Part shown: one piece after another, positions 36,398 to 47,281 of the stretch | Layout of the letters: the number at the start of each line of letters is the position of its first letter | Numbering within the stretch: position 1 is the stretch's first letter | Assembly (NCBI RefSeq): GCF_023650955.1 | Contig: NZ_CP098039.1 | Coordinates: 1,054,001-1,118,000, forward strand | Source of the DNA: Thermosynechococcus sp. HN-54 | Lineage (GTDB): Bacteria; Cyanobacteriota; Cyanobacteriia; Thermosynechococcales; Thermosynechococcaceae | Reading direction: 5' to 3' | DNA length: 64,000 nt | The notes under the pieces: generated by a model | Told to the model about the DNA's origin: nothing | The model's database searches: none | Seen by the model: the letters and a program-made list of their open reading frames with translations, nothing else | Position numbers and translations under genes: made by a program

Positions 36398-37489
36398 CTA
36401 AACGTTGAAGCGGAAGAGCATCACATCTCCCTCCTGCACAACATAATCTTTGCCTTCACTGCGTACTAGGCCTTTTTCCTTAGCTACTGTCATGGACTGA
36501 CAAGCCACTAAGTCTGCGTAGCTCACCGTCTCAGCGCGAATAAAGCCCCGCTCAAAGTCACTGTGAATGACGCCTGCCGCTTGGGGTGCCTTGGCACCTG
36601 CTGGAATTGTCCACGCTCGGGTTTCCTTTGGTCCTGTGGTAAAGAAGGTTTGCAGGCCAAGAAGTTTATAGGTTGAGCGAATCAGTGATCGCAAACCTCC
36701 TTCACTGACGCCCAAACTGGCGAGATATTCAGCGCGATCGCCCTCTGGCAAATCCACTAATTCTGCCTCTACCTGAGCTGAGACAATCACCACCTCCGCC
36801 CCCTCCTGCTTCGCTATCTCCTGCACAGCCGCTGTCCATTGATTCCCAGTGGCCAAATCCTGCTCAGCCACATTGGCGGCATAGATCACCGGCTTACGGG
36901 TGAGCAAGCCAAGAAAGCGAATGGCAGCTTCTTCCTCCTCCGTGAGCGGGCAAAGACGGGCCGGCTGTCCCTCATTCAGTACGCCAAGGAGCTTTTCAAG
37001 AGCCGTGAGTTCAATCTGAGCCTCTTTTTGCGATCGCGCTGCCTTACGGGTACGTTCAATGCGCTTTTCGATTTGCGCTAAGTCCGCCAGTGCCAACTCT
37101 AAGTTAATGACCGCAATATCCTCGACAGGATTGACGCGACCTGCCACGTGGACAATATCCTCATCTTCAAAGCAGCGCACCACATGAACAATGGCATCCA
37201 CCTCGCGAATATTTGCCAAGAACTGGTTGCCCAATCCTTCCCCTTTGCTGGCTCCCTTCACCAAACCCGCAATATCCACAAACTCCACCCGCGTCGGCAC
37301 AATCTGCGCTGATTGGGAAATTTTTGCTAGTACCTCTAGCCGTTCATCGGGGACGGCTACCACACCGACATTGGGTTCAATTGTGCAGAAAGGGAAATTG
37401 GCTGCCTCAGCCTTAGCATTGGCCACAAGGGCATTAAATAGCGTTGATTTGCCCACATTCGGTAGGCCGACAATTCCCGCGCGTAGCAT
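36398..37489 (-). CDS. ychF: Redox-regulated ATPase YchF (Obg family)
   Basis: A 363-residue Obg-like protein. G1 GLPNVGKSTLFNAL, G3 DIAGLVKGASKGEGLGN and the altered G4 element (YAANVAE) that makes the family prefer ATP are visible. The C-terminal TGS domain holds GVIHSDFERGFIRAETV and ends VMLFRFNV. YchF binds the ribosome and proteasome-like factors and acts in stress responses. It converges on dgkA, 17 bp apart. Confidence 0.96.
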   Translation of the reverse strand: MLRAGIVGLPNVGKSTLFNALVANAKAEAANFPFCTIEPNVGVVAVPDERLEVLAKISQSAQIVPTRVEFVDIAGLVKGASKGEGLGNQFLANIREVDAIVHVVRCFEDEDIVHVAGRVNPVEDIAVINLELALADLAQIEKRIERTRKAARSQKEAQIELTALEKLLGVLNEGQPARLCPLTEEEEAAIRFLGLLTRKPVIYAANVAEQDLATGNQWTAAVQEIAKQEGAEVVIVSAQVEAELVDLPEGDRAEYLASLGVSEGGLRSLIRSTYKLLGLQTFFTTGPKETRAWTIPAGAKAPQAAGVIHSDFERGFIRAETVSYADLVACQSMTVAKEKGLVRSEGKDYVVQEGDVMLFRFNV

Positions 37490-39624
<2,135 letters not shown>

Positions 39625-39630
39625 TCACCA

Positions 39631-40920
39631 ATGAAAATTCTGCATTTATCTGATATTCACCTTGGCAGTGGCCTCAGCCATGGTCACATTAACCCGGCGA
39701 CGGGCTTAAATACCCGCCTTGAGGATTTTATTGCTGCCCTAGCCACCTGTATTGACCGCGCCCTTAGGGAACCCGTTGATCTGGTGCTCTTTGGCGGTGA
39801 TGCCTTTCCCGATGCCACCCCACCCCCCCTCGTCCACGAAGCCTTTGCCCAGCAATTTCGCCGCTTGGCGGATGCCGGCATTCCTACCGTCTTGCTGGTG
39901 GGCAACCACGATCAGCATGCCCAAGGACAAGGGGGCGCCAGCCTCAGTCTCTATCGCACCCTTGGGGTGCCCGGTTTTATTGTGGGCGATCGCTTGGCCA
40001 CCCATCGCATTGACACCCGCCAAGGTACAGCTCAAGTGATTACCCTCCCTTGGTTAACCCGATCCACCCTCCTCACCCGTCCAGAAACCAGTGGCCTCTC
40101 CCTTGCGGAGGTGCATCAACTATTGCTAGAGCGGCTACACCTTGCCCTTGAGGGGGAAATTCGCCAACTCGATCCGGAGCTACCCACTGTCCTACTCGCT
40201 CACGCCATGGTGGATACAGCGCAGTACGGCTCTGAGCGCTATTTGAGTGCTGGCAAAGGCTTTACCATTCCCCTCAGCCTCTTGGCACGCCCCTGTTTTG
40301 ACTATGTTGCCCTCGGCCATGTTCATCGTCATCAAGTCCTAGGTCAGGATCCACCCGTTGTCTATCCCGGCAGCATTGAGCGCGTTGATTTTGGTGAAGA
40401 AGGGGAAGAAAAGGGCTATGTCTTAGTAAACCTCGCTAAGGGAAAAACGGAATTTCAGTTTTGCCCCCTGCCCACCCGCCCCTTCCGCACCATTCGCATT
40501 GATTTAACCGCAGTGGAAACAGACCCTCAAGCTGCACTGTTGGGGGCGATCGCCAGCCGGGAGATCACCGGAGCTGTGGTGCGGGTCATGTATCAACTGC
40601 GCCCCGATCAAATTCCCCTGATTAACCTCCATGAACTGCAAAAGGCTCTTGAAAGCGCCCACAGCGTCAGCCTCCTGCCCCAACTCGTCAATAGCCAGCC
40701 CATTGCCCGCCTGCCAGAAGTTGCTCTCGAACAGTGCCTTGACCCCCGCCATGCCCTGCAACTGTATCTGGATCATCACCCTGACCTTGAACCCCTGCGG
40801 CAGGATCTGCTAGCGGCGCTCCAAACCCTTGATGGTTCTCCTGAAGAAGAGAGTCAGGACATTCTAGAGATCCCGCGATCGCCCGAACCCGTGATTCAGC
40901 AACTGAAATTGCTCTCCTAG
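39631..40920 (+). CDS. sbcD: Exonuclease SbcD-like metallophosphoesterase
   Basis: A 429-residue Mre11/SbcD-family nuclease. Metal motifs run in order: LHLSDIHLGSG, DLVLFGGDAFPD, LLVGNHDQHAQG, LLAHAMVD and ALGHVHRHQ. With the SbcC/Rad50 ATPase the family cleaves hairpins and DNA ends. No sbcC gene is adjacent, so the partner is elsewhere or absent. It starts 6 bp after pgm, perhaps on the same transcript. Confidence 0.88.
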   Translation: MKILHLSDIHLGSGLSHGHINPATGLNTRLEDFIAALATCIDRALREPVDLVLFGGDAFPDATPPPLVHEAFAQQFRRLADAGIPTVLLVGNHDQHAQGQGGASLSLYRTLGVPGFIVGDRLATHRIDTRQGTAQVITLPWLTRSTLLTRPETSGLSLAEVHQLLLERLHLALEGEIRQLDPELPTVLLAHAMVDTAQYGSERYLSAGKGFTIPLSLLARPCFDYVALGHVHRHQVLGQDPPVVYPGSIERVDFGEEGEEKGYVLVNLAKGKTEFQFCPLPTRPFRTIRIDLTAVETDPQAALLGAIASREITGAVVRVMYQLRPDQIPLINLHELQKALESAHSVSLLPQLVNSQPIARLPEVALEQCLDPRHALQLYLDHHPDLEPLRQDLLAALQTLDGSPEEESQDILEIPRSPEPVIQQLKLLS

Positions 40921-40997
40921 CCTGAAGTTAAGCTTTGACTCAAGTCCGATAGGCTAGGCTGGAGTTAGGCACTCGTTTGAATTTGTGAGATTCAGCC

Positions 40998-41237
40998 ATG
41001 ACTCAAACTCCCGTTAGAAAGATTACTTTTGCAGAGTTCCTTGACTATGATGCGGCAGATCATCGCATTGAATTAGATCCTGAATATTAGATCGTTGACC
41101 CTGAAGAACAAAAGGTGGTGCTTTGCCTTTTCGTCGGTCAATCTTATCAGCTCACCGAATTGGCAGGACAATCCCTAATTCGATCAACGCTACTCCCGCA
41201 ATTGGTGTTGACGGCTGAGCAAATCTTTAACTTTTAG
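40998..41237 (+). pseudogene. Uma2 family remnant with internal deletion and in-frame stop
   Basis: ATG 40998 opens a Uma2-type N-terminus (MTQTPVRKITFAEFLDYD). After IELDPEY comes TAG at 41088, and the same frame continues IVDPEEQKVVLC and a normal Uma2 C-terminus (LLPQLVLTAEQIFNF) to the stop at 41235. In intact Uma2 proteins a Trp normally lies in the EYWIVDP motif, so TGG-to-TAG explains the stop. The middle of the family, over 100 residues with the nuclease core, is missing. Confidence 0.7.
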
Positions 41238-41356
41238 CCCCCCTCAGCAATGGCAACTTTTCTCACCGGTTAGGGCGAAAGCCCACAGCGGGGAATCTGA
41301 GGGAGAGAGGGCAAGAGGGTGCTCGGCATCTTGGACAAACTTTTTCTTCGAGCTTA

Positions 41357-41385
41357 TTGACATTTTTTCTCATCTGATTTAGGCT
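41357..41385 (+). promoter_or_regulatory. Consensus promoter for a candidate small RNA
   Basis: TTGACA (41357-41362), a 17-bp spacer, then TAGGCT (41380-41385). The -35 box is perfect, and transcription would start near 41392. The only thing downstream is a short stretch ending in a strong terminator. Confidence 0.55.
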
Positions 41386-41391
41386 AAGTTT

Positions 41392-41455
41392 TAGTGTTCT
41401 CCTCTCTGAGGAATCGGCAGGCGGGGTCAGTCATTGCGACGACCCCATTTTTTCT
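41392..41455 (+). ncRNA. Candidate small RNA of about 60-65 nt
   Basis: Between the promoter at 41357-41385 and the terminator there is no open reading frame. The predicted RNA has a 5' hairpin (TCCTC-TCT-GAGGA), a short unpaired linker, and a terminator hairpin (GGGGTC ... GACCCC, then ATTTTTTC). Size and layout resemble Yfr1, but the conserved Yfr1 core ACTCCTCAC is not present, so it is not called Yfr1. Confidence 0.5.
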
Positions 41456-41456
41456 T
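41423..41456 (+). terminator. Strong Rho-independent terminator
   Basis: GGGGTC (41423-41428) pairs with GACCCC (41441-41446), followed by ATTTTTTCTTT. It ends the candidate small RNA and could also stop read-through from sbcD and the Uma2 remnant. Confidence 0.75.
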
Positions 41457-41515
41457 TGGTCGCTACGGTTGATCTTTAGAAAGTGCTCGATCCCACGCCC
41501 CTTAGGGGAAGCTAA

Positions 41516-43261
41516 CTATTGCCAAAGATTTGCAAATTCTTGGTAGGGAATATGGCGGCTACAGTACCACAGCACGGTATAGGGTGGCATCAGGTAGGGT
41601 TCTTCTTGCGCCTTGAAAACTGCAATTTTCTGGCAAACCCACGGGATGACTGTGGTTGAGATGTAGGGGGTTAGGGGCTGTTGCAATTCATCGAGAGCTG
41701 CTAAGCCATAGTACAAGCCGAGAATATCTTGGGTGTCTTGAGCCTTCACCACTAGCGATCGCAGGGTTTCCAACACAAGCGGATCTTCAGGGGCAATGTG
41801 GTGGAGGGCACGCACAGCGGCCATTAGTGTATCTAGATCGTAGGCCTGCTGCTGAATAATTAACCTAAGGGTCTTCAGGGCTTGATCATGGCCAAGACTG
41901 ACGATGCCAAGGGCGCAGGCGAGGGCAATCTGATGGGACTGCACTGTTGCCAAACCTAAATAACGTTCTAGCCGGGCAATGACCTCCCACTGACGAACCC
42001 CTGCAAGGTGTAAACACCGACTGGCAAGAATCACATCCTCAAGGTAGGAGGAGTGACGAAAAATCTCCAAGGTAGCATTCGTGGCTTCAACTGCCCAGTG
42101 TCCCTGCGCAGTGATCAAAACAGCGGCAGCTGTGAGTTTTAGGCGATGGGGCTGTTGGGGATGCTGGAGCAACCGCTGTAAAAATTGCTGCAAGCGTCCC
42201 CCGGTGGTACTTTGCCAGACACTCTGGATCATCTTGCAGCGCTTGGGGTCTCAGTTGTGCCAGTTCTAGTTGCCAGCGACACCAGTAGAGGAAGTTGGGG
42301 AATTCAGAGACTGTTGAAGAAGGGCGATCGCCCCTAGACACATCAACCGTAACAGGATGTGCTGCTGATCGGCGTAGATGGTGCCAGTGGGGGCAGCGCG
42401 CTTGGGGGTGACGACAAATTAGGGGCAGCGCCGATGTTCCTGGCAAATACTCATCACAGCGACTCAGTTCTCGCAATTGCGATCGCCCTTGCGCCACCGC
42501 AGCGTAGAGATCGGCACCCGCATGGAAACTCTGCAAAAAGTATTTCAAAAACAACTCAGCAGCAATATTGGGAACCACTTCGCGCATGACAATGGCATGG
42601 GGTAATCCCAGCTGAATCAAGAACCGCCCAAGAGGAATACTGTCGCAAGAGTTAAAGATGGCCAGTTGCAACCCCTGATCCACCGCATGTTGAAACGTGC
42701 GATAAAGCTGCTGGATCTCTAATTGTTTTTGCTCATCGTTGAGATGAAGGCCATTGCCCTGACTGTGCCCCGCATAGAAAAGAATGTCCCAAGACTCTCG
42801 CCACATGCAGGGGACTTCAGGGAGCGATACACCATCGGCGAAAAGACGACATCTACATTGGTGTGTTGGCGAATCGGTAACCAATCGTGCCATGGATAGT
42901 GCCATAGTTTAACAAAATCTGTCTGAACAAAAATGCGATGTACCTCGCTCATCGGCGGCAAGATAAAGTTACCTAGGCCAAAAAATGAGTTACTCTCCGC
43001 TTGGGGAAAACCGATGCGGGTATTGTTCAGCCAAGTGCCAAGGGTGGTCACTAGGGCAGTGTACTTTTGCGACAGCTCATACAGCAGATGGGGTTGCTGA
43101 GTGCCAATATTCGTAATTTGGTTACCGCTAGCCCCCAGACGCGCATTGCGCACATAGCCATGATAGCTGCCTCGCCACTGCTGATATTCCTGAGGGAGGT
43201 GGGGCATTGCCGGAAACTCCACAGAATACACCCCATACAGAAGTGTTGAATTCTGCAACAA
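41516..43261 (-). pseudogene. CHAT domain (caspase-like) gene, broken by deletion and frame changes
   Basis: Three reading frames together encode one protein. Part 1 (43261 to about 42830) is the N-terminal region (LPQEYQQWRGSYHGYV, PWHDWLPIRQHTNVDVVFSP). Part 2 (about 42830 to 42200) is the CHAT protease core with catalytic His in WDILFYAGHSQG and Cys in IFNSCDSIPLG. Part 3 (from about 42200 to 41516) is an Ala/Leu-rich HEAT-like tail (LASRCLHLAGVRQWEVIARLERYLGL). Compared with intact homologues about 65 residues seem missing at the first join. The second frame change falls in a run of five C at 42198-42202; losing one restores HRGRLQQFLQRL. The first codons of the gene were probably removed by the IS insertion. 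Part 3 could instead be a separate gene starting at ATG 42232. Confidence 0.7.
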
Positions 43262-44079
43262 AACTTAATCAGTTGCAAATATCGCAATTTGTCTAATAGC
43301 TTCCTGCCAAAGTATTCAGGTATCTCCATTAGCTCTAAAATTAAGTACCCAATCAAAACCATATAAATCTGATTTATCACCCCATTCAAACTCTTCGTAA
43401 TCAGCTTGTCTAATGATAAATGCATCTTTAGAAACTTCCATAAGTTCTCAATCCCCCACCGATGCCGATACAGCTCACTCACTTCCTCATCACTTAGATG
43501 CATTAGATTCGTCGCAATACGAAACTCTGTTCCATGCTCATCAAAAAATTGAACCACTCGGTATCTCTCATGATTGAGCTTCATTCTCATGTTATTCTTG
43601 ATACGCACAACAAATAAACACTTCCTCTCACTCAGCCGCTCTAAAAATCTCCAACTCGCAAACCCTCTATCCATGATGGCAACGGCATTCTCAGGGATCA
43701 TTTCTAAAATCTCGTCTTGAAAGCTTAGGTCATGTCTCTCCCCAAAAGAGACTACTGCCTTACCCAGGATGTTCTCTGTTAAATCAAATCCTGTAATTAA
43801 CTTCACTTGATGGTATTTGTAGAACCAAAAGAGCTTACTCGTCAGGGTAATGACGGTTGAATCAATAGGAAACAGCATCAGACTTGAACAACGATGTCTC
43901 TTGCGAGCTTGAGACATGAGATGAGTGTAAATCCTCTCAAATAAGGTGGTTGTTCGAGTTTTGTTCGCCTTGGATAAATTAAGTACCCAATCAAAACCAT
44001 ATAAATCTGATTTATCACCCCATTCAAACTCTTCGTAATCAGCTTGTCTAATGATAAATGCATCTTTAGAAACTTCCAT
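43051..44079 (-). pseudogene. IS4-family transposase, 3' copy (disrupted)
   Basis: This frame enters from the tail of the right-hand copy, then reads a transposase body (SKANKTRTTTLFERIYTHL onward) and the native C-terminal part LILELMEIPEYFGRKLLDKLRYLQL. The DDE catalytic elements are visible: Asp in FPIDSTVIT, Asp in AIMDRGFASWRF, and the YREK signature Y-x2-R-x3-E-x6-K in YRHRWGIENLWKFLK, which marks the IS4 family. It lacks the true N-terminus and reads on into the CHAT gene in a foreign frame after about position 43255. Confidence 0.75.
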
Positions 44080-44612
44080 AAGTTCTCAATCCCCCACCGA
44101 TGCCGATACAGCTCACTCACTTCCTCATCACTTAGATGCATTAGATTCGTCGCAATACGAAACTCTGTTCCATGCTCATCAAAAAATTGAACCACTCGGT
44201 ATCTCTCATGATTGAGCTTCATTCTCATGTTATTCTTGATACGCACAACAAATAAACACTTCCTCTCACTCAGCCGCTCTAAAAATCTCCAACTCGCAAA
44301 CCCTCTATCCATGATGGCAACGGCATTCTCAGGGATCATTTCTAAAATCTCGTCTTGAAAGCTTAGGTCATGTCTCTCCCCAAAAGAGACTACTGCCTTA
44401 CCCAGGATGTTCTCTGTTAAATCAAATCCTGTAATTAACTTCACTTGATGGTATTTGTAGAACCAAAAGAGCTTACTCGTCAGGGTAATGACGGTTGAAT
44501 CAATAGGAAACAGCATCAGACTTGAACAACGATGTCTCTTGCGAGCTTGAGACATGAGATGAGTGTAAATCCTCTCAAATAAGGTGGTTGTTCGAGTTTT
44601 GTTCGCCTTGGA
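43338..44612. repeat. Tandem direct duplication, unit 638 bp
   Basis: The stretch 43338-43974 is repeated at 43976-44612 with a constant offset of 638. The translations of the two copies are identical over the whole shared part, and the nucleotide sequence looks identical by eye. Because 638 is not a multiple of three, the duplication breaks the transposase frame. Confidence 0.9.
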
Positions 44613-44723
44613 AAACGTGGACATATCCACTGTAATCCCCGAATGATTCAAGCGATAAAATAAGGCTCTCATGCTGGTTAATCCTTGGTCGAGAATGTAG
44701 GTCAACCAGATTTTGAAGAACAA
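43878..44723 (-). pseudogene. IS4-family transposase, 5' copy (disrupted)
   Basis: This frame has the native N-terminal part (FFKIWLTYILDQGLTSMRALFYRLNHSGI, in two blocks) and the full DDE core. At position 43976 it crosses the duplication joint and continues out of frame as YPRRTKLEQPPYLRG before stopping. Codons in frame upstream of the TTG at 44723 (CDYPVLNSQ) also look like transposase, so the true start lies further right, inside what is now the end of the DUF1822 frame. Confidence 0.75.
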
Positions 44724-45781
44724 TTGAGAGTTGAGGACGGGGTAGTCGCAAGGGCTGAACGCAAGCCGTCATCAGCAGTGGTGGCAATCAGATCTTTGAG
44801 GAGGGCAACCGCTTGGCGGCAATCTTCGGTTTCTAAGGCTTGGCGTAATTGCGCTTGAGCTTGCATTGCCTGTAATGTGTCGTTGGAGCGCAATGCCCAC
44901 TCTGGAGCAGTCCACCCTAGTTTCCAACTGATGTAGGGATTGAGCATCGCCCCCTCCGCAAGCAGCTCCTGCACCTCTTGCCACCCTTGATCCACTAGGT
45001 TCCGTATCCCCATGGTCTTGGCGTAAAGCCATAGACTCAACCGCTGCGGATGACAGGCCAAAAAGAGATCAAGGCGATGGCGAGGTGAACCAATGATTTG
45101 TAACCATTCCTCTAGGGGCAAGGTTAAACGGGGTAGGAGAATTTCACCACTGACGATTTGCTGAAAGGTGGCTGTGGGAATGGCAGTTGCCGCAGGTGAT
45201 CGAACAGGGATGTGATGGCATGCCGGCAAGGCAGCAAGGAGGGGCACATCTTCGATCATGTCCTCCCGCTCTAGGCTATAGGTGCGACTGAAGGTGTCCA
45301 CAGTAGCACGATTCACACTGCTGCTAGGGGCGTAGCCCCAGAGCCTGACTTGAGCCGCTTCAGCCAATACTTGCACGCCGAGAATGTAGTCGGGTTTCCA
45401 TGCGGGAATGTTCAGCCATTCCAGAGGAATGCGGCACTCATCAAGATCTATTGCGGTATCGGGCACACTTAGGACATTTCCTATGGGTGTCTTCAGCAGG
45501 GTGCCGTTGACAAACTCCCAAAAGAGCGGCAGCTCAACAGTCGGCAGGAAGGGGTCGGCACTCATGCCCATCTCCGCAAACCAGTGCCGCACAGCTGCAT
45601 AGGCCATGGCATTCATCTGAACGCTACCGCGACGATAGGCACGGGCAGCTGCGGTGATCTGCTCAATCCACTGGCGATCGCCACAATCGGCTAAATCAAG
45701 GTGAACATGTTCTATGTCTTCTATGGGCGCTATCGAGGGCGCATCTATGGTGGTTAGAAACGAAAGTGATGGGGATATCAT
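44702..45781 (-). CDS. DUF1822 family protein (3' end altered by IS insertion)
   Basis: A 359-residue cytosolic protein of the cyanobacterial DUF1822 family, function unknown. Typical features are the N-terminal AMAYAAVRHWFAEMGM, the central LPLFWEFVNGTLLKTPIGNVLSVP and DLDECRIPLEWLNIPAWKPDYILGVQ, and the helical C-terminal half (GWQEVQELLAEGAMLNPYISWKLGWT). The last 20 or so residues (LATTPSSTLNCSSKSG) overlap the transposase in another frame and are IS-derived, so the native C-terminus is lost. Start ATG 45781, 68 bp after the sigma-like gene. DUF1822 genes are known to me between a sigma-like gene and a CHAT gene in other cyanobacteria. Confidence 0.8.
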   Translation of the reverse strand: MISPSLSFLTTIDAPSIAPIEDIEHVHLDLADCGDRQWIEQITAAARAYRRGSVQMNAMAYAAVRHWFAEMGMSADPFLPTVELPLFWEFVNGTLLKTPIGNVLSVPDTAIDLDECRIPLEWLNIPAWKPDYILGVQVLAEAAQVRLWGYAPSSSVNRATVDTFSRTYSLEREDMIEDVPLLAALPACHHIPVRSPAATAIPTATFQQIVSGEILLPRLTLPLEEWLQIIGSPRHRLDLFLACHPQRLSLWLYAKTMGIRNLVDQGWQEVQELLAEGAMLNPYISWKLGWTAPEWALRSNDTLQAMQAQAQLRQALETEDCRQAVALLKDLIATTADDGLRSALATTPSSTLNCSSKSG

Positions 45782-45848
45782 GGTTCCTTACCCAATACAA
45801 CAAGTTCTCAAGTTCATAGCGTTTTCAATGAAGGCAAGATTCAAGCCC

Positions 45849-46997
45849 CTAGCCGCATAACGAGCGCGTTATGTTACTCACCCGACCACACCGCTGACAA
45901 GACACTGCTGGCTCTTTATAGCCCTCCTCTAGCCATAGATTTACGACCGCTGTTACCTCCTTGAGGTGTTGAGTATTCGCGGGTTGATTAAAGGCGAGGA
46001 GCACTTCTTTCGCCAAATGACCACGAATCCGCTCCAGTTCGCGAGACACTTGATACTGTTTTTCAAACCCCAGTTGCCGGGCAATTTGTTCTTGACTGAC
46101 CTGCTCGCAATAGTACAGACAAAACACCTGACGACTGGCGTCATCCAGTGCTTCAACCGCATTTTTCAGCATTTCAAAGACCCGTTTGAGGGTTTCCTGT
46201 TCTTCCTGTTTCAGGATTGCTTCCCAAGGGCTATTTGCTTCTCCTTCTAGTTCTAGGGTGTCCCAAAACCTTTGCTCAGCAGTATGCACCACCTGCGAGG
46301 CACGCAAGGCGGCGATCGCCTTTCGCAGTAGTGTTTCAACTTGGCTAGGAGCCAACGGGGGCAAATCACGGCAGCACTGGCTGTAGGTTTGGGCGAGTTG
46401 ACCCAGAAGCCCCTGATCCGGAGGCGCAGGCTCAGCCACCAAGTTCTGCCAGAGGTAAACAAGGCGTTCAATTTGGCGGACGTGATGTTCTGGGTATCCC
46501 TGTAATTGCAGCGCTGAGGCAAGACGACGGCGGCCTGCCTGTTTGAGCAACCCCCAATCCGATTGCCGTGTCCCTACCAAGGCATCATAAACACGGTCAT
46601 AGATACGGCGATAGGCATAGGTGGACAGCCGCGTACCGCGCTGGGGATTAAATCCCCGCAATAACTTGAGGGGATCGCTGGTGAGATAGCAGGCCTGCTG
46701 AAAACAGTCAGCGAGCTGATGTTCCCGTGCAACTTTGTCCCGCAGTTTCATCGCTACGGACCAACTCGTCTCTTGGAGGTAGCAAAACAGTGCCTGCCGC
46801 CAGTAGGGAGCAGCGGGATTATGGGGTTGATTCTGCAAGTTTTGGAAGAGCTGGATAGCGGTTGTGTGGGGTTCTCCTAACTCGTACCCCGCATTCGTGA
46901 GATATTTCTCTAGTCTGCGATCGCACAACCAGCGCCGGCGATCGCCAGTGTCCAATTGGAGAAAAGCAACGAGTTTATAGCACGGTTGGAGTGTCAT
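45849..46997 (-). CDS. Sigma-70-like transcription regulator
   Basis: About 382 residues from ATG 46997, which has GAGAG upstream; a GTG at 47060 is an alternative. A region-2-like block is visible near residues 110-140 (LKLLRGFNPQRGTRLSTYAYRRIYDRV), and a region-4 helix-turn-helix near residues 280-330 (DDASRQVFCLYYCEQVSQEQIARQLGF). The tail has a CxxC pair (CQRCG). It therefore looks like a divergent sigma factor of the group found next to DUF1822/CHAT genes in cyanobacteria. Whether it binds core polymerase is unknown. It heads the minus-strand set sigma-DUF1822-CHAT. Confidence 0.75.
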   Translation of the reverse strand: MTLQPCYKLVAFLQLDTGDRRRWLCDRRLEKYLTNAGYELGEPHTTAIQLFQNLQNQPHNPAAPYWRQALFCYLQETSWSVAMKLRDKVAREHQLADCFQQACYLTSDPLKLLRGFNPQRGTRLSTYAYRRIYDRVYDALVGTRQSDWGLLKQAGRRRLASALQLQGYPEHHVRQIERLVYLWQNLVAEPAPPDQGLLGQLAQTYSQCCRDLPPLAPSQVETLLRKAIAALRASQVVHTAEQRFWDTLELEGEANSPWEAILKQEEQETLKRVFEMLKNAVEALDDASRQVFCLYYCEQVSQEQIARQLGFEKQYQVSRELERIRGHLAKEVLLAFNQPANTQHLKEVTAVVNLWLEEGYKEPAVSCQRCGRVSNITRSLCG

Positions 46998-47281
46998 CAA
47001 TCTCTCATCCAATCTCAAAGGACAATCGTACGGGGAAGCTTGAGCGCCTGTGTTATTCACTGGCTATCCGCATACATCCTCCTGACACAACCCGCCAATG
47101 ATTTATCCAATGCCGTTGGGGGAAATATGCACTCGTTCTGCCAATTCTAGAAAAATTTTTTTATGAAACTTGGATGATGGCTTGCAACCACTCTAGCAAC
47201 TCCTAGCGTCACAGGGGAAGCATGATCTACATCACAGGGAAGTGGTGTGTTCTGTGGCACACTACAATCAAGATTTGCGAT

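Larger units (their letters stand above)
43246..44764 (-). mobile_element. IS4-family insertion element with internal duplication
   Basis: An AT-rich, HIP1-free block between the DUF1822 and CHAT genes, encoding an IS4-type transposase. The ends are uncertain: an imperfect inverted repeat TTGAATTCTGC (43246-43256) and its mirror at 44754-44764 (TTGCGTTCAGC on the minus strand) is the best candidate. No target duplication is obvious. Without the 638-bp duplication the element would be only about 0.9 kb. Confidence 0.65.

Noticed and set aside
43051-43250. C-terminal extension of the 3' transposase copy
   Set aside because: The residues after the IS end are the CHAT gene read in a wrong frame.
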